A stretch of DNA of 64,000 nucleotides, from NCBI GenBank assembly GCA_039654915.1, contig CM077596.1, positions 5,704,001 to 5,768,000 of the forward strand, in the 5' to 3' direction. The notes under the pieces were generated by a model. The model saw only the letters and a list, made by a program, of their open reading frames with translations. It was not told the origin of the DNA and searched no databases. Below are positions 23,977 to 35,630 of the stretch, in pieces. The translations under genes were made by a program, and so were the position numbers. Every line of letters starts with the position of its first letter. The first letter of the stretch is position 1. Origin of the DNA: Aquilaria yunnanensis. Lineage: Eukaryota > Streptophyta > Magnoliopsida > Malvales > Thymelaeaceae.

Positions 23977-25696
23977 CTGAACAATTCCTGCTAAGACCAA
24001 CTTCTGAATCTTATTCAACATCATTGGGTTCTTCATATGCTCTTAAGATGCCCTGGGATTTTCTTGTAGATCAACCAAGACCTATCAAAGATCAACTTAT
24101 CAGGACATATAAGGCAAGTCACAAGCGCACTGATAACTATGCACCATTTGCCAAAAACATTACTTATCTAATGACAGGATTGGAGAGGATGTTTTGAATT
24201 TCTAGACCTTGCATTGATTTGGCCAGCAACATGACAGAATCTTGGTCAAAACAACAACTAAACCAGCTCAATATACAAACGATTCAATTTTACACATAAA
24301 AGTGTGTTGTACTATTAGTCCAGATTCTCTGGCATTACAGGAAAACTACAAGCATATATTACTTGATATGGATGAATTCTAGATCTTTGATCTTGGACAT
24401 CAGATCAACACATCATTTGTAGATCAAAATGTCACTTAGACCAAAAATGTATACTACTCAAATATGATCATTACCTGTCTCTCCTTCAACTCCTCAGTAC
24501 TCGAATCCCCACGACTCGCCTTGTTTATTTGTTCTACACATCTATATAATAATTACAAAAAACCTTTAATGATTGTAACTTGCAGTGTTAATAGCTGAAA
24601 ACGTTTGTATTCTTAAATAGGATTGCTTACCTTTTTACACCATCAAGCAACTTCTGGTTATTAGGGTCATGTTTCAGCCCTTCCTGGTAGGTCTCAAAAG
24701 TCTATCACACTCCTTTATAGAGAGCTGGACAACATCCTTTCTTTTGTATCCCTTTGAAAAAGTAGGATCCAGCTCAATGCATTTCTTTGCATCCTTCAGT
24801 CCCTCAGGCAATGCACCTAGTTCTGTGTAACATGTAGCCCAGATGCTATAAGCCTGAAACAATATCCAATACCCACACATATCAATATCATTGATGCAGC
24901 ATGACAAGGAAAACTTTCATAGAGAGATTTCTCACCCTCGCATCTTTCGATATTCTTCTTATTGATTCACTACAATGCTTAACAGCCTCTGGATACTTCT
25001 GCTGTTGAAATATTCATTTTCTGCAAGCATTCAAAGGTAGCAGTTCCAATGCATATTAGTGAATATCCCAGTCCAACAAGAATCGGACACATTATCTTAT
25101 TCATCTTCAGGTGTAAAGAAACATAAACCCTGGAACTTATATCATGATCTTCTACAATATGACATCACAGAAAGTAAGTTGCAGCAAAGCAAATACCTTT
25201 CTCATGTTCCTCATCAGCTATTTTAGGATTGAAGTACTCTTGTTGCCCAAGTTCTTTCTTTGCTTTCTTAGCTTCGTTTAGTTCCTTCAGCATGTCTGGG
25301 TTATGATGCTCGTTGAGAGCTTTCTGGAAAGTCTCAATAGCTGGGTCATAATCTTTAGAGCATTTGGCCATTTTTGCCAACGTAGTTCCCTTCTGAGTTA
25401 AAGCTCTTGCTATCATCTTCAAATCTAATTTTAGCTCTCTACCCTTCTCAACAGCCTTATCACAATTCTTTAATGCATTCATATTACTGCATGGGACAAC
25501 ATCATCAGTCAACCATATAATGTTTCTTATCTGAAGACAAAAGCTATTCAGGTACATTCAAATGTTCTCAAATACCTAACATAATAACATTCACTATCGC
25601 ATTCAGATTTTAATTGGCCAAACCAAAAAAAGAAAAAAGGAATAGTAGATCACTCAGCACACAATTTTGAGAACCATGTCCAAGTTCATAATCTTG

Positions 25697-25900
25697 GATT
25701 GGCCTCCAGGTGAAATGATTAGGTCCGTAGCCTACCATCCATGTGACCAAGGTTCAAGCCTCCCCCTACCTAATGTACCGAAATGAATATACTTGGGGAA
25801 GAAAAAGAATAATACAAGGCTGACGACCCTGAGGCTCAACTTCTACAACCTGACCGAGGCATCAGACATAAAGTTAAGTGGTTGAAATTCTGCTCCAAGA
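25697..25900 (+). repeat. Possible tRNA-derived SINE in HOP pseudogene intron
   Basis: TGGCCTCCAGGTGAAATG...TTAGG resembles a weak Pol III box A, and GGTTCAAGCCTCC at about 25753 fits box B (GGTTCRANNCY), with spacing of the usual order. No poly(A)/poly(T) tail or duplication was found, so the call is tentative. Confidence 0.3.
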
Positions 25901-26769
25901 AATATCATTACAAGGAGCTCTACCCCTGCACAGTAACTCTGAGGGTAGGACCACCTTAACTTGCACATCCAACTGTAAGTCCCTCTCTAAAATAATAAAA
26001 CAGAAAATTGCCATTCTCATTCAAATTCACATGCAGACTAAAAAGCCACCAATCACAGGGCCTGAGGTTTGCAAAAAGGACAACTTCATCAAGGTCAACT
26101 ACTTTGACTTTCAAAACAATCTTTAACTACTTCCTTCCATATTAGCAGTTTCTCCAACATCCATTTTGTTCCCCATTCCCTCTTCCACTGTCCTTTAAGA
26201 TCCATCTCACCACTCAACCACTTCCTTTCTGTACTACTAGCAAATCCAGCAATCATTTTCAATTATGCTCTAATAAATCTTCCTTCTCTCCGACAAAAAT
26301 CTCCAACGCCTCTACAAGGGAAACTAGGGAGCCAGACTTCAACAAAAGACCACCCATTTTCCACAGGCTGCATCATAACATTGCACCACACCTAGTTGAA
26401 TTTTAACTTCCCCACCCACACCATAAGTAAGCTGCATTATACCTTTTTAGTGAACTAGAAAGGTAGCAAGAGGAATGGATCCTATAAAGAGCAGCATGAA
26501 GGACCCTCCATATTGATCTTAAACAATATCAATATGAATCCCACTAGGGTACACTGCCAAATTTGCACCAAGTCACCAAAACATTGCCACACAGAAGCAT
26601 TCTGAAAACAATTCTATATATTGTACAAAAAACAATTCTACCAATATATACTCGAATGTTTTCATAGTTTTCCCAGTTATAGAAACACAACCAATATCCC
26701 ATGAATCAAAGTAAGCATACATTGCCCATTTCCAGATAAACAACTACACGATTTGTAAGGTAAGAGTCT
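25901..26769. other. Intron-like sequence of HOP pseudogene
   Basis: AT-rich, no coding signal, lies between the hinge/GNAAYKKK block and the YECIKNCDK block. The exon that should encode the rest of TPR2A helices (YLTNRAAVYLEMG-type) is absent or unrecognisable here. Confidence 0.5.
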
Positions 26770-27300
26770 AAGAGATGTCCTCATCATCCAGCTCCATGGC
26801 CTTCGTGTAATGCTCAATAGCCTTGTCAAAATCTTCTTCTTATAAGCCGCGTTCCCAGCCTCCTCCTCTTTCTGCGCCTTCTCTTTCTTCTCCTTCTCAT
26901 CCTCTGTCAGCTCCATAGGTTTAGGTTCAAGCTCTGGCTCCGGCTCCAACTTCTTGGGCTCTTCCTTGGGATGGGGAGGAGCCAGCGATTCTGCCCCTAG
27001 AATTTCAACATCGTTATCACGGGCGTATGTGTCTTGAACTAACGTTGAGAAGAACCCCGAAAGCCTGCATCATTCTCTGATCCTGCAGAACTTCAAAAAA
27101 AAAAAGAGATGCAAATATGCTATCAGTCCAAAAAAGTGTTCCTGAAGTTTTGCTTCGGAGTACATTTTCTCACTGATAGCAGATTTGCACTTTTTTCCTT
27201 CCGAACTTCTGCTGATTGCTTCTGAGAAGTGGAGGACGGCTGATTGGAAGTCGCCGGTGGAGAAAGCGGCATCGCCTTTAGGTTTGGCTTCATCGGCCAT

Positions 27301-29291
27301 CGGACCTTATTATTGAAAATCAGATGGAGAAAAAGGAATAATGGAAGGAAAATTACAGGGGAGTAGAGTGGTGGAAGGTATAAGGAGGGAAGAAGGGCTC
27401 AGGACTTAACCAGAGACTTCTGATTTGAAGCAGAGGTGGGCATGGGCCTAAAACGGCTGGGTTCAGTCATTTCTGGGTTTAGTTTGGGTTTGGCCTAAAA
27501 CCATAAATAGCACTTAATCTTTATTGACACAAAAACATAATCTCTGGAGCTTTGACTGGGGCTAACTTGCTGCTCTAACTTTAGTAAATGGGATACTTAA
27601 GCCACTCAAATGATAGAAATGAGGCATATATGAGCATATGATTTGTTTCGGTTATAGAATTGATGCTATTGATTGTATGATTAAAATGAAAATGAGGGAA
27701 AACTCAAAGGGCATGACTTTGGTTTCCCTCTCCAAAAATGCAAATAAACGTGTTAGAAGTAGAGGAGCAAACTCTTTGATGTCTGTTGCCAGCAAATGCT
27801 TTCGATAAAACCCTAAATCATCTGAGTAAAAATTTCTCAACATGAGCACTAATTCAACAAACTTTTTAATGTCTATTGTCAGGACAAGATTTAAATTTGG
27901 AGACACCCCAATATGTGGCTGCAATATAAGGGCAGAAAGCTAGATGATGAAGAAAGTGTATAACATTGTTAGAAGGTTTTCTAGTTGCAAATTCCACAAT
28001 AATCATGTAATTGGATATTGGAGCAGGCACTGTATTTCTTATTTTGCTCCTGAAATAAGAAAATTGTTGTCTGGCATACATATATTAATTTCATGAACCA
28101 AAGGGGAGTTCGTTTCAATTTAAATTGCATTAATGAGGTCAAATTAATTACGGGTTGGGTTAAAGTATATGTGGGTCAAGACAACCCTTTGTTTCTGAGT
28201 TAAAAACTTGCCTTGGATTTGGTGTTATTTACAATGTGTGCCAGTGATTGAATTTACTCGAAGCTTCATTTTTCTTACTTCTCTCTTCCCTCTCTCGCAT
28301 AGGCTGTGGTTCACTAGGGGACATGTTCGATCTTCAATCTCTTGCACGGGTGCTGACTGAAAACAGTTGTGCATCACCGTACGCTCCGCCATTGTACCAT
28401 TGTTCTTAGTTGAGTGGATCACCAAGCAAGAACACAAGCTGTCTCGAAATCACTAGATCCAAGGCCTTGGCTTGGCAACTAAACACACAATTAGATTGGT
28501 TGTGCGGTGGAGAAAGGGGCAATAAATGTCCTTTTAAGCTTATGATGTTGAAACTTTGTAAAAAACAAAGCACAAAAACAAGATCTAAAAGTCCCTAGCA
28601 ACTAGAGAATTAAGGCAAAAAGTACAAGAAATTTCAAGAAGTATTGGAGAATTGAAATTGATTTGGCAAAAGGAGAGATATTTGGCTTGACTTTTGAAAA
28701 CACTGAAAGCAAGCATGAATTAGAGAGAAGCTTGAAGCGAAGATGGCTAGGTGGCATAAGACTGTAAATATGCTGAAAACGGGTGTCTTCTATCATAATT
28801 TGGAACCCGGGTATTACAAACTATTCCCACCAACTTTAACAAGACTCCTTTAAAGCGCTTTAAACGCAAACAAACTGGCCCTAAAATAAAATTGGAATCC
28901 CAATGCAATATCGATTATGTAAACTAGTTTTATAATAATTCATTAATTATTTCTAAATGTTCAAATCAGTCAAATGATAATGAAAAAGATAAATGCGGGA
29001 CATTATTGTTTCCTTATACTAATTATCCCATAAAATCCGTATATGATATGGACCTTGTGAACCCACTTAAAAAATGTTCTAGATTCTCTACTGATCATCA
29101 CAGAAATCCAGACTTAAAATTAAATAGGAAAAAGTTCCAGCACTAAATTTTTTTTTTTTTTTGGTTTTTTTGAACAGCAATCTTTTATGTGATGTGATGG
29201 CCGAAGGGCCAGCCCTGCCAAAACATCAAACACTTTCCTAGTGGACATAAACAAGAACAGGACGAAAAAAAATCCCTTCAAATATGCTAAA
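27301..29291. other. Intergenic; no gene recognised
   Basis: Upstream flank of the HOP pseudogene and downstream flank of the 545-aa gene. Around 27640-28080 the minus strand has two adjacent open pieces with an internal repetition (TIDIKKFVELVLML and TDIKEFAPLLLTRL), from an imperfect 88-bp duplication; I do not recognise the family. 29145-29172 is a poly(T)-rich run. Other ORFs look like chance. Confidence 0.4.
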
Positions 29292-31595
29292 TTACTTTGA
29301 GAAGTGAGGACCTTCTCTGATGTTAGGAATTTGGTAAGACAAAAGCCTACCCTCAGGAGGATTAAAACCAGAGTGCCTGTTACTTTGTTGATGGTCGGCA
29401 ACAAAGTGTTCCAAAAGAGAGTAGTTTCCTCCAGAAAACTTTATGGCTCCTTCGTTCATGGTCAGGCCCATTGTGTTGCCATTCTTCCCCCCAAGACTTC
29501 CCTGATTTACTTGGTTTGCAAGGCTGCATCCTACATCCATGCCAGGATGATGAGGGACTAAAAATCCTGGCCCCATACTTGAGCTTGAACCAGAGATTTG
29601 ACCAAAAGGAACTAAGTTTCTGGATATTGGCTGGCCGAAACTCCCTAGTGATCTTTCTTCTGACTGGAATCTAGGGAAGTATCCTCGAAATGAGTTTAGA
29701 TCAAGCATCTGGTTTGGCCTTTCCAGAAACAAACCTTTTTTCTTCTCACCTGAAGCATCATGCCCTAGGACTGAGTCTTGGAGCTCAGATAACGAGGTTG
29801 AATGGGATGAAAGAGCTAGGAGGTTAGCAGGATTTGATACAAAGCTTTGGCCTGGTGACGTCTCTGGGATTTTCTTGTTGGTATTTCCACCAGATTTTGG
29901 AGTTCTCATGAGTTGCTTATCAGTTAGTGTGCAATGCTCATCACAATGAACCACTCTTTTCCTTCTGGTAGTTTTCTCAATGTTGGAATTCTGAGCTTCA
30001 ATGGCCAGTACAACAGTCTTTTTGGATTGTGTCTGCAATTGAAGATTCCGATCTGCAGCTGTAGGACTGGTTTGAGACTGTGAATTAGCAAAGAAAGGCA
30101 TCTTCTTTCCTTTATCCTGCTCCGCAGATCCTACAGGTTCAGTTGCTTGGCCATTATCAATCTTCATTTCTATGGAATTGTAGGGATTGCAAGTGTTGGG
30201 AGCATTTCTTCTTTCAACCAAATTATTCGAAGATTGAAGATCATAACCTTGAGGTTTCTTCTCCTGCAAGTTTTCTGGCTGCTGAATATGGGTAGGCTGT
30301 TTAAGGGGTTTCTTCAGCTCTCCTTTGGGGTTCATTGTGGACCTCTTGTGGTGCTTTATTTGCCCCTTTACTCCTCCATTACCATTTCCGCGCCTTCTCC
30401 TCATTCGACCTGGGCCACTATGATCTTCTAACAGTTTGTACATTTCCTGTGTCATCCATGTGAACAGGTTCTCTGTTGCAACTTTGAGATCATCAAATAA
30501 AGACTCCATGAACTTTTTCGCTTTCTCCATTGTAGCCGCATCATTAGTCCTTGCTTTGCCCTTTTTAGGACCAACTCCTTCAAGACAGTCCCCCTGCAAT
30601 TCACCTACATTCTCATTTCGCCTTCTCTTAGTCTTAGTCTTCCCTGGTTTGACTGGAAGACTTGTTTCTTGGTTGCCATTTTCCTGCAAGAGCCTACTTG
30701 TACCGCTAACTTCATCTTCCTCAAAAGAAAGCAAGCCTGGTACTAGTTTATTCTTCTTGAGAACCGGTTCACAGCTTGATTTTGAATTGTCGCTTGAAGA
30801 ATGAAGTTCGCTGTCTGTTCTCCTGAACTCCCAACGCTGCTGAAACTGCAGGTCCTCACCCATTTTCATGTCAGGAGGGTCAAACCACGAGTGCACCTTT
30901 GCCGTGAGTTACAAGTCACTGATGGAGAACAACAGGAATGGTGAAAAATAAAAAAGAGGGGCTAATATTAGCAGTTAATCATGTAGAGGACCAAGAGGAA
31001 GAAGTCTAACTTTGGTAAAACTATGTTTATGGTATTATGTTTTCATAAAGTTTGCAACTTGACGCCGTGGTAAGTTTTAAAATTTACAGCTATAGGTCCT
31101 AGGAAAATTAACTATTACCTCCACTGATTATTTTTTCTAGCACCGCTTCTGTCGTTAGATGAACTAGAGGTACCCAAGTGAACTTAAATGCCCAGAATGC
31201 GAACTAAAAGACTAAAAAATGTATGAATTGAGAGCCAGTAACTAAGAGAAAGATGGAAAATTTTCATGACAAAGTAGCTCCAGTTCAAGAACCTCAGAAA
31301 AATGTTATTTGAAAAATTGCAACAATGTGTTAATAATCAGATTTTTGGCATGAGACAATATGAAAATGATAACTTGACTGTAATGTGACAAATGCATCAC
31401 GATCCATTAGACCAAGACAAGGTAGCCGCTGACGTTGTGTTTTGATCGGACGGTTTGTCAGACATTCATCACAAGAAAACGCATGACTGACTGTGAATTT
31501 ATCAAAGTCCCCAAACAAAACTTGTTCAAAGGCAAGAGTTTTGTCTGGAGAAGAAAACTGACCTTACTTTGTGGTCTGTGGCTGGGTGCTTCCAT
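29292..31595 (-). CDS. Basic low-complexity plant protein of unknown function, two exons, 545 aa
   Basis: I infer exon 1 at 31595-31563 (MEAPSHRPQSK), a donor AAG/GTCAGT, an intron of 666 bp (30897-31562) and exon 2 from 30896 (acceptor CAAAG/GTGCAC), phase 0, reading on as VHSWFDPPDMKMGED. Exon 2 runs open to the stop at 29292, which argues for a live gene. Seen in the protein: basic clusters at about residues 97-104 (KTKTKRRR), 175-180 (RMRRRR) and 320-326 (TTRRKRVV), consistent with nuclear targeting; an amphipathic stretch at about 134-169 (KFMESLFDDLKVATENLF); a Cys/His motif VHCDEHC at about 326-332; and Ser/Gly/Asn-rich low complexity in the C-terminal half. No catalytic domain is recognised. 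If the intron is wrong, the start would be the ATG of MKMGEDL about 30 bp into exon 2. Confidence 0.72.
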
Positions 31596-32900
31596 CTTAA
31601 AGTAGAAGACTAGGTGGAGAATGTCTGAGAGAATTGACAGGGTTTTTCTTTTTGTTTTTTCCTCTGTAATCCTTATGGGTATTTAAAGAATAAAATCAAG
31701 CTTTGAGGACCTTTTTTTTTTTTTTTGTCTTTACCTCTCAAAATTCACAGCAAAATTTTTTTTTCTTTATATGCCTAAGATCAGAATTTTGTGACACTGA
31801 CATGGGTTTCTTAGGCGGTAGCAGGAACTTATATGTTACATTTGTTTGTTCCCATTTTAAGGAGAAGACTTACAGGTAAAGTTATAGCTGTAACAGATAT
31901 TTGTATTCAATGTTTTACTCTTAAGAGACCGGACAGCCTTGGGGGTTATCATTTTATAAATGGGTTTTAATTGTGTGTTTTTGTGATGACCTCTGTCTCG
32001 GATCTTTGCTTTTATTGCTTTCAAGTGGGTGGAATATTATAACCTTTTCGATTTCGAACATCATAAAAATGGAAACTTATAATGATGTTTTATTGGTCTA
32101 ACCTACATTTTATCTCCTTACTTTTAAAACTTACACTTTGTCTTTGATTTTTTTTACATTGTTTGACAATAAATTCTAAAACCCTAATTTAAACTGTTTG
32201 ATAACTATATTCAAGTAATTTTAAAATTTTTTATATTTTTAATAATTAATTGACATTTAAAAAAATTGATTTACATTTATAAGGAGAAAAATGCATTTAC
32301 ATATAAGAAAAATTGATAATTAGAATGTCTATTACTTTTATGTTTAGCTCCACAAACTCCTTAATATTATTTACCTGTCACTTTCGAGTGCACCTCCCAC
32401 ATCAACTTGCCGACTCCTCTTTTATTGTCTCATGCCCAAACAAAAATTTATACCAAATTATATAATGCGAAGCGAATAATGAGTGACACAAAATGGCCTA
32501 TTCTTCAACTAACTAACCGTTGAATTAGAGATTTAGCTCATTTTTAAAACATTAATGAGTTATTTGAGTAAAAAAAATTTAAAATATGAGTGGCTTATGT
32601 GAGAAAAGAAACAAACGTGACTTTTTTCGATTTTTGTTGCAAATTACAAGCTACGAGTTTCTTGATACTAAGCAGACTTTAAAGACAAAAAAAAAATTAC
32701 AAATCTCCTACTCATGTTTGTAAAATATGCAGATTGGCCACCATTATTTTTTTTTACAGTTAAATCCATTATCAATGTTATCTTTTGAGTGAAATTAACT
32801 CACTCCCTTTACGGTCTCCATGTTGGACAAAAATGTGGTGAATTTACTCAACATGTCAACACTAGATGGACGATGACATGACACATTTTGTCCTAACTTA
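31596..32900. other. Upstream region of the 545-aa gene; AT-rich intergenic
   Basis: On the minus strand TTTAAATA at about 31679-31686 lies some 85 bp upstream of the inferred ATG and is a possible TATA element. Poly(T) runs stand at 31711-31726 and 31757-31764. No other gene is seen to 32900. Confidence 0.4.
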
Positions 32901-33034
32901 TCTAAAGTTTTGTCTATACTACAAATCACCCCTAAACTTTGTTTCTTCTATCTTCTACCATCCTCTCCCTCATTTTCTTCTCTCACCCCTTAGGTTCATC
33001 AGAAGAAGAGTACGAGCGGTGATCTATCTCACTA

Positions 33035-33139
33035 ATGGCCTCCTCTGCCCTATCATCTTCCCACGTAAAGCATACCCTCCAGACCCTCTTCAATGAACCC
33101 CAATTTCTGATGTTCACCAAATCCCCGTCCGGTAAATAA
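33035..33139 (+). other. Short Ser/Leu-rich reading frame, possible gene fragment
   Basis: An ATG at 33035 opens 34 codons (MASSALSSSHVKHTLQ, then TLFNEPQFLMFTKSPSGK) ending at TAA. The composition looks like an eroded first exon more than random sequence. Family not recognised. It lies just upstream of the OST48 fragment. Confidence 0.25.
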
Positions 33140-33176
33140 TTCGATCGATTCACAATGTAAAATCGCAACCTTGAAA

Positions 33177-33455
33177 ATGGTGAAGCCTTCTTTAATCTCC
33201 TTTCTAGCTCTAATCGTAGTCCTTTCAATTTTCTTGCTTTCCTTCTCCCTTGCTTCTCCAATGGACTACCGTGTCCTGGTCCTACTTGATAACTTCGACA
33301 TAAAGTCATCCCATTTGCTATTCTTCAAGTCCTTTAAATTTCATGGATTTGAATTCAACCTCAAGCTCGCTAACGATCCTAAGATCACCTTGCAGCACTG
33401 CGCCTAGTATCTCTACTATGCTTTCACTCTCATTTGTCCCACCATTTAAAGTTAG
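33177..33455 (+). pseudogene. OST48 (oligosaccharyltransferase 48-kDa subunit) first-exon fragment
   Basis: OST48 is an ER membrane subunit of the oligosaccharyltransferase complex (N-glycosylation). The ORF starting near 33171/33177 gives MVKPSLISFLALIV with a hydrophobic signal peptide, then SPMDYRVLVLLDNFDIKSSH, LFFKSFKFHGFEFNLKLAND and PKITLQ, the N terminus of plant OST48. A stop replaces the next residue (HCA*), after which YLYYAFTLICPTI continues the family's YLYD...SPT block before another stop. The rest of the gene is absent. Non-functional partial copy. Confidence 0.8.
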
Positions 33456-34184
33456 TTCCCCATCACATTTGTTTGTTTCCTTGATAATGTGGTTTAATTG
33501 AGGCAAAAATTTCATTTTGTATCCATTTTGTGGTTTTAATTATTTAGGTTTCAGATTCTATCACGTTGTCAATTTCTGGGTTGAAGGACTTGAACCAGCT
33601 AAGCATGTGGTCAAATGAGGGCTTACCTCGATCAAAACAACAATGGTTTCAATAGTGCACAATGCTAGAGCAAAGTAGGAACTTGCTCGGCTTCTAAAAG
33701 CTCAATTTCTGATCTTAGCGACTAAAATAGTGCATTTTCAATGTATTATTTTTCATAAATATGTTTGCGAGTTGGACAAAGAACTTGCTTCAACTTCTGC
33801 ATGCACCATTCTAGGTACGACACATCACAGATGATTCATGTTTTGGCAACCTTTGAATTTCCATTCATTGCTTATCAACCTTTTCTTCTATTTTATGGGC
33901 CAACCCCCTAGACTCATTCCAAGTTTGTGGGATGCCAATTTTGGATCTATTACTATCATATCAATTTGGGACCATGCAAAAACATCTACATTAGCACTTG
34001 GGAAATCCACAATGAATGTTTTACCTCAGCAAGTAAGTCCTTCGTCACCCAGGTGCTTCTCCTGAAGGTTAGTTCTACATTCTCTACCTCACCCTCTAAG
34101 GCCATAGTCTTTCTCCTAGACTCCGCTTTATCTAAGTCCCCCAAGGGTTCTAATGGTTCTAATGGGCTTTTTTTTTTTGGGTTA
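33456..34184. other. No gene recognised between OST48 fragment and solo LTR
   Basis: No continuation of OST48 was found. Short ORFs (for example 33838-34065, 33927-34220) have no recognisable domain. A T10 run lies at 34169-34178. Confidence 0.4.
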
Positions 34185-34189
34185 CCTCC

Positions 34190-35625
34190 TATTATTGTTA
34201 TGCCTAAAAGCCAATCATAAGGTAATTGTATCTTATATATTAAGTTGTGGTATTTTATTGAGGCATTATTCCAACAATTGTGTTTGTTATTTGGTCCTGC
34301 ATAACATAATTAAACATAATTATAACCTTAGAATAATAGTACTCTAAAACACTTCTGATTTAGTATTATTGTGGAGTGAGTTGTAATAATATATAAAGAC
34401 TAGCATATGTAGAAACTAATGTGAGATATATAGTCTACATATGGATACAAATTGGAAAACTTGTATACTGAACCAACCAACCATGAGAATGCTACATGGA
34501 TTGTTATATGAGTTTCATAAGTGATTCTCATAGTAATCATGGTATATATTGTCCTTTGACTTAAAGTCATCAAGGTTCCCTACATGTGAGTCACATACTT
34601 TGATACTTCTCTTTGTTGCTCATAATTGAGTGAACATGAAAGTAGTCATTAGATATGTCACATATCATCCAGAGGGATTTGTATGATTAAGATGGGATTT
34701 GTCCCTCTTATATAATGGGAACGATATCTTTAGGCCTCTTGATTGAGTGAGACAGAGGAAATGCATGGCCATGCTCGCATGAGTTGATATATGATATCAA
34801 TGTCATCGGTTTAAGTCAGTCTACTTAAGAATCAAAAAACCATATAATGGATTATACGAGAATGACACATTCCATGCCTCGTTTCAATCTTGATATCCTG
34901 GCAAAATGACGATGACATATCCGAATAATGATCACAGAGGTTTAGTTATATCACCGACTATCTTGTTATTTGGGTAGCAATAGTGTGTTGCTAGAAACCG
35001 CTCATTGTATATGATCATAAATGTAATTTATGATTATTACCAATGTGATAGAAGCCTATTAGGTCCCACATTTAGAGCCAATTGAATTATTTGAGTCTAT
35101 GAGCCAAACTGTTTGGTTTTGGTTTCATGATAATTTTGGGTTAATTATTGGCCTAAAAGTTGAGCCATTGTTGAGTCCGAAACTAGGTCAATCAGATTAG
35201 GGTTATGAAACCTTCTTCGCTTGGGAGTTACACTTCACTATATATATATGTTATATAGTGATTATTTTTGTAGTTGATTATTTTTGTAGTTGCCTCTCTT
35301 GGACAAAATCAAAAAGGTTCTGAAAGTTCCGACCACACTATTCTTCTGTCATTTTTTGGAAGACGCAAGCTAACACTGCGAGTACAAAATGAACGCACCT
35401 GTGAGGACGTGATAGAGGAGTGGTGATCTGAATGGTTTGTGTAGATACTATAGAGAGCTTGAATATGTTAATTGTTCAAGTTTTGTGATTCGGTTCAACA
35501 GTTGGGTGAAAGATTTCAATTTTTTACGTAAAAAATTTTTCAATACCTAATTTATCCAGTTTTACTTGGATACTGGAGAGTTTCGGTTAATTTCCGCTAA
35601 ATTATATGGCTTCCGAAACCCTGCA
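34190..35625 (+). mobile_element. Solo copia LTR, 1436 bp, TSD CCTCC
   Basis: Same LTR family as the minus-strand copia LTR at 51630-61362; begins TATTATTGTTATGCC and ends GAAACCCTGCA. Flanked by CCTCC at 34185-34189 and 35626-35630. The two copies align over their whole length once insertions are removed from the other. No internal region, hence a solo LTR. It lies about 730 bp after the OST48 fragment. Confidence 0.88.
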
Positions 35626-35630
35626 CCTCC

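Larger units (their letters stand above)
23977..27300 (-). pseudogene. HOP/STI1 (Hsp70-Hsp90 organizing protein) pseudogene with introns
   Basis: HOP is a cytosolic TPR co-chaperone that links Hsp70 to Hsp90. Exon-like blocks in order: 27300-27190 (MADEAKPKGDAAFSTGDF, start of TPR1); 27065-26770 (acidic hinge EPEPELEPKPMEL, then GNAAYKKK); 25494-25197 (YECIKNCDKAVEKGREL ... EYFNPKIADEEHEKG); about 25020-24938 (QQKYPEAVKH); 24857-24632 (LGALPEGLKDAKKCIELDPT); 24544-24478 (CVEQINKASRGDS); 24085-23977 (ENPRAS*EHMKNPM, ending GIVQ at a GTAAG donor). Splice sites survive at several borders, so this is a gene duplicate and not a retrocopy. Most of TPR1 and the first DP region are missing, and frameshifts break the hinge, the QQKYPEA exon and the TPR2B region; a stop lies in the last block. 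Not functional. Confidence 0.88.

Noticed and set aside
29304..30804. Plus-strand ORFs opposite the 545-aa gene
   Set aside because: Shadows of a long open exon; no domains, and they overlap each other in different frames.
30894..30896. GTG as start codon of the long minus exon
   Set aside because: Plant nuclear genes start at ATG; a splice acceptor stands directly before the GTG and an in-phase upstream exon with ATG explains it better.
35601..35605. ATTAT as target duplication of the solo copia LTR at 34190
   Set aside because: The alignment with the minus LTR copy continues past this point to GAAACCCTGCA, where CCTCC matches the left flank exactly.
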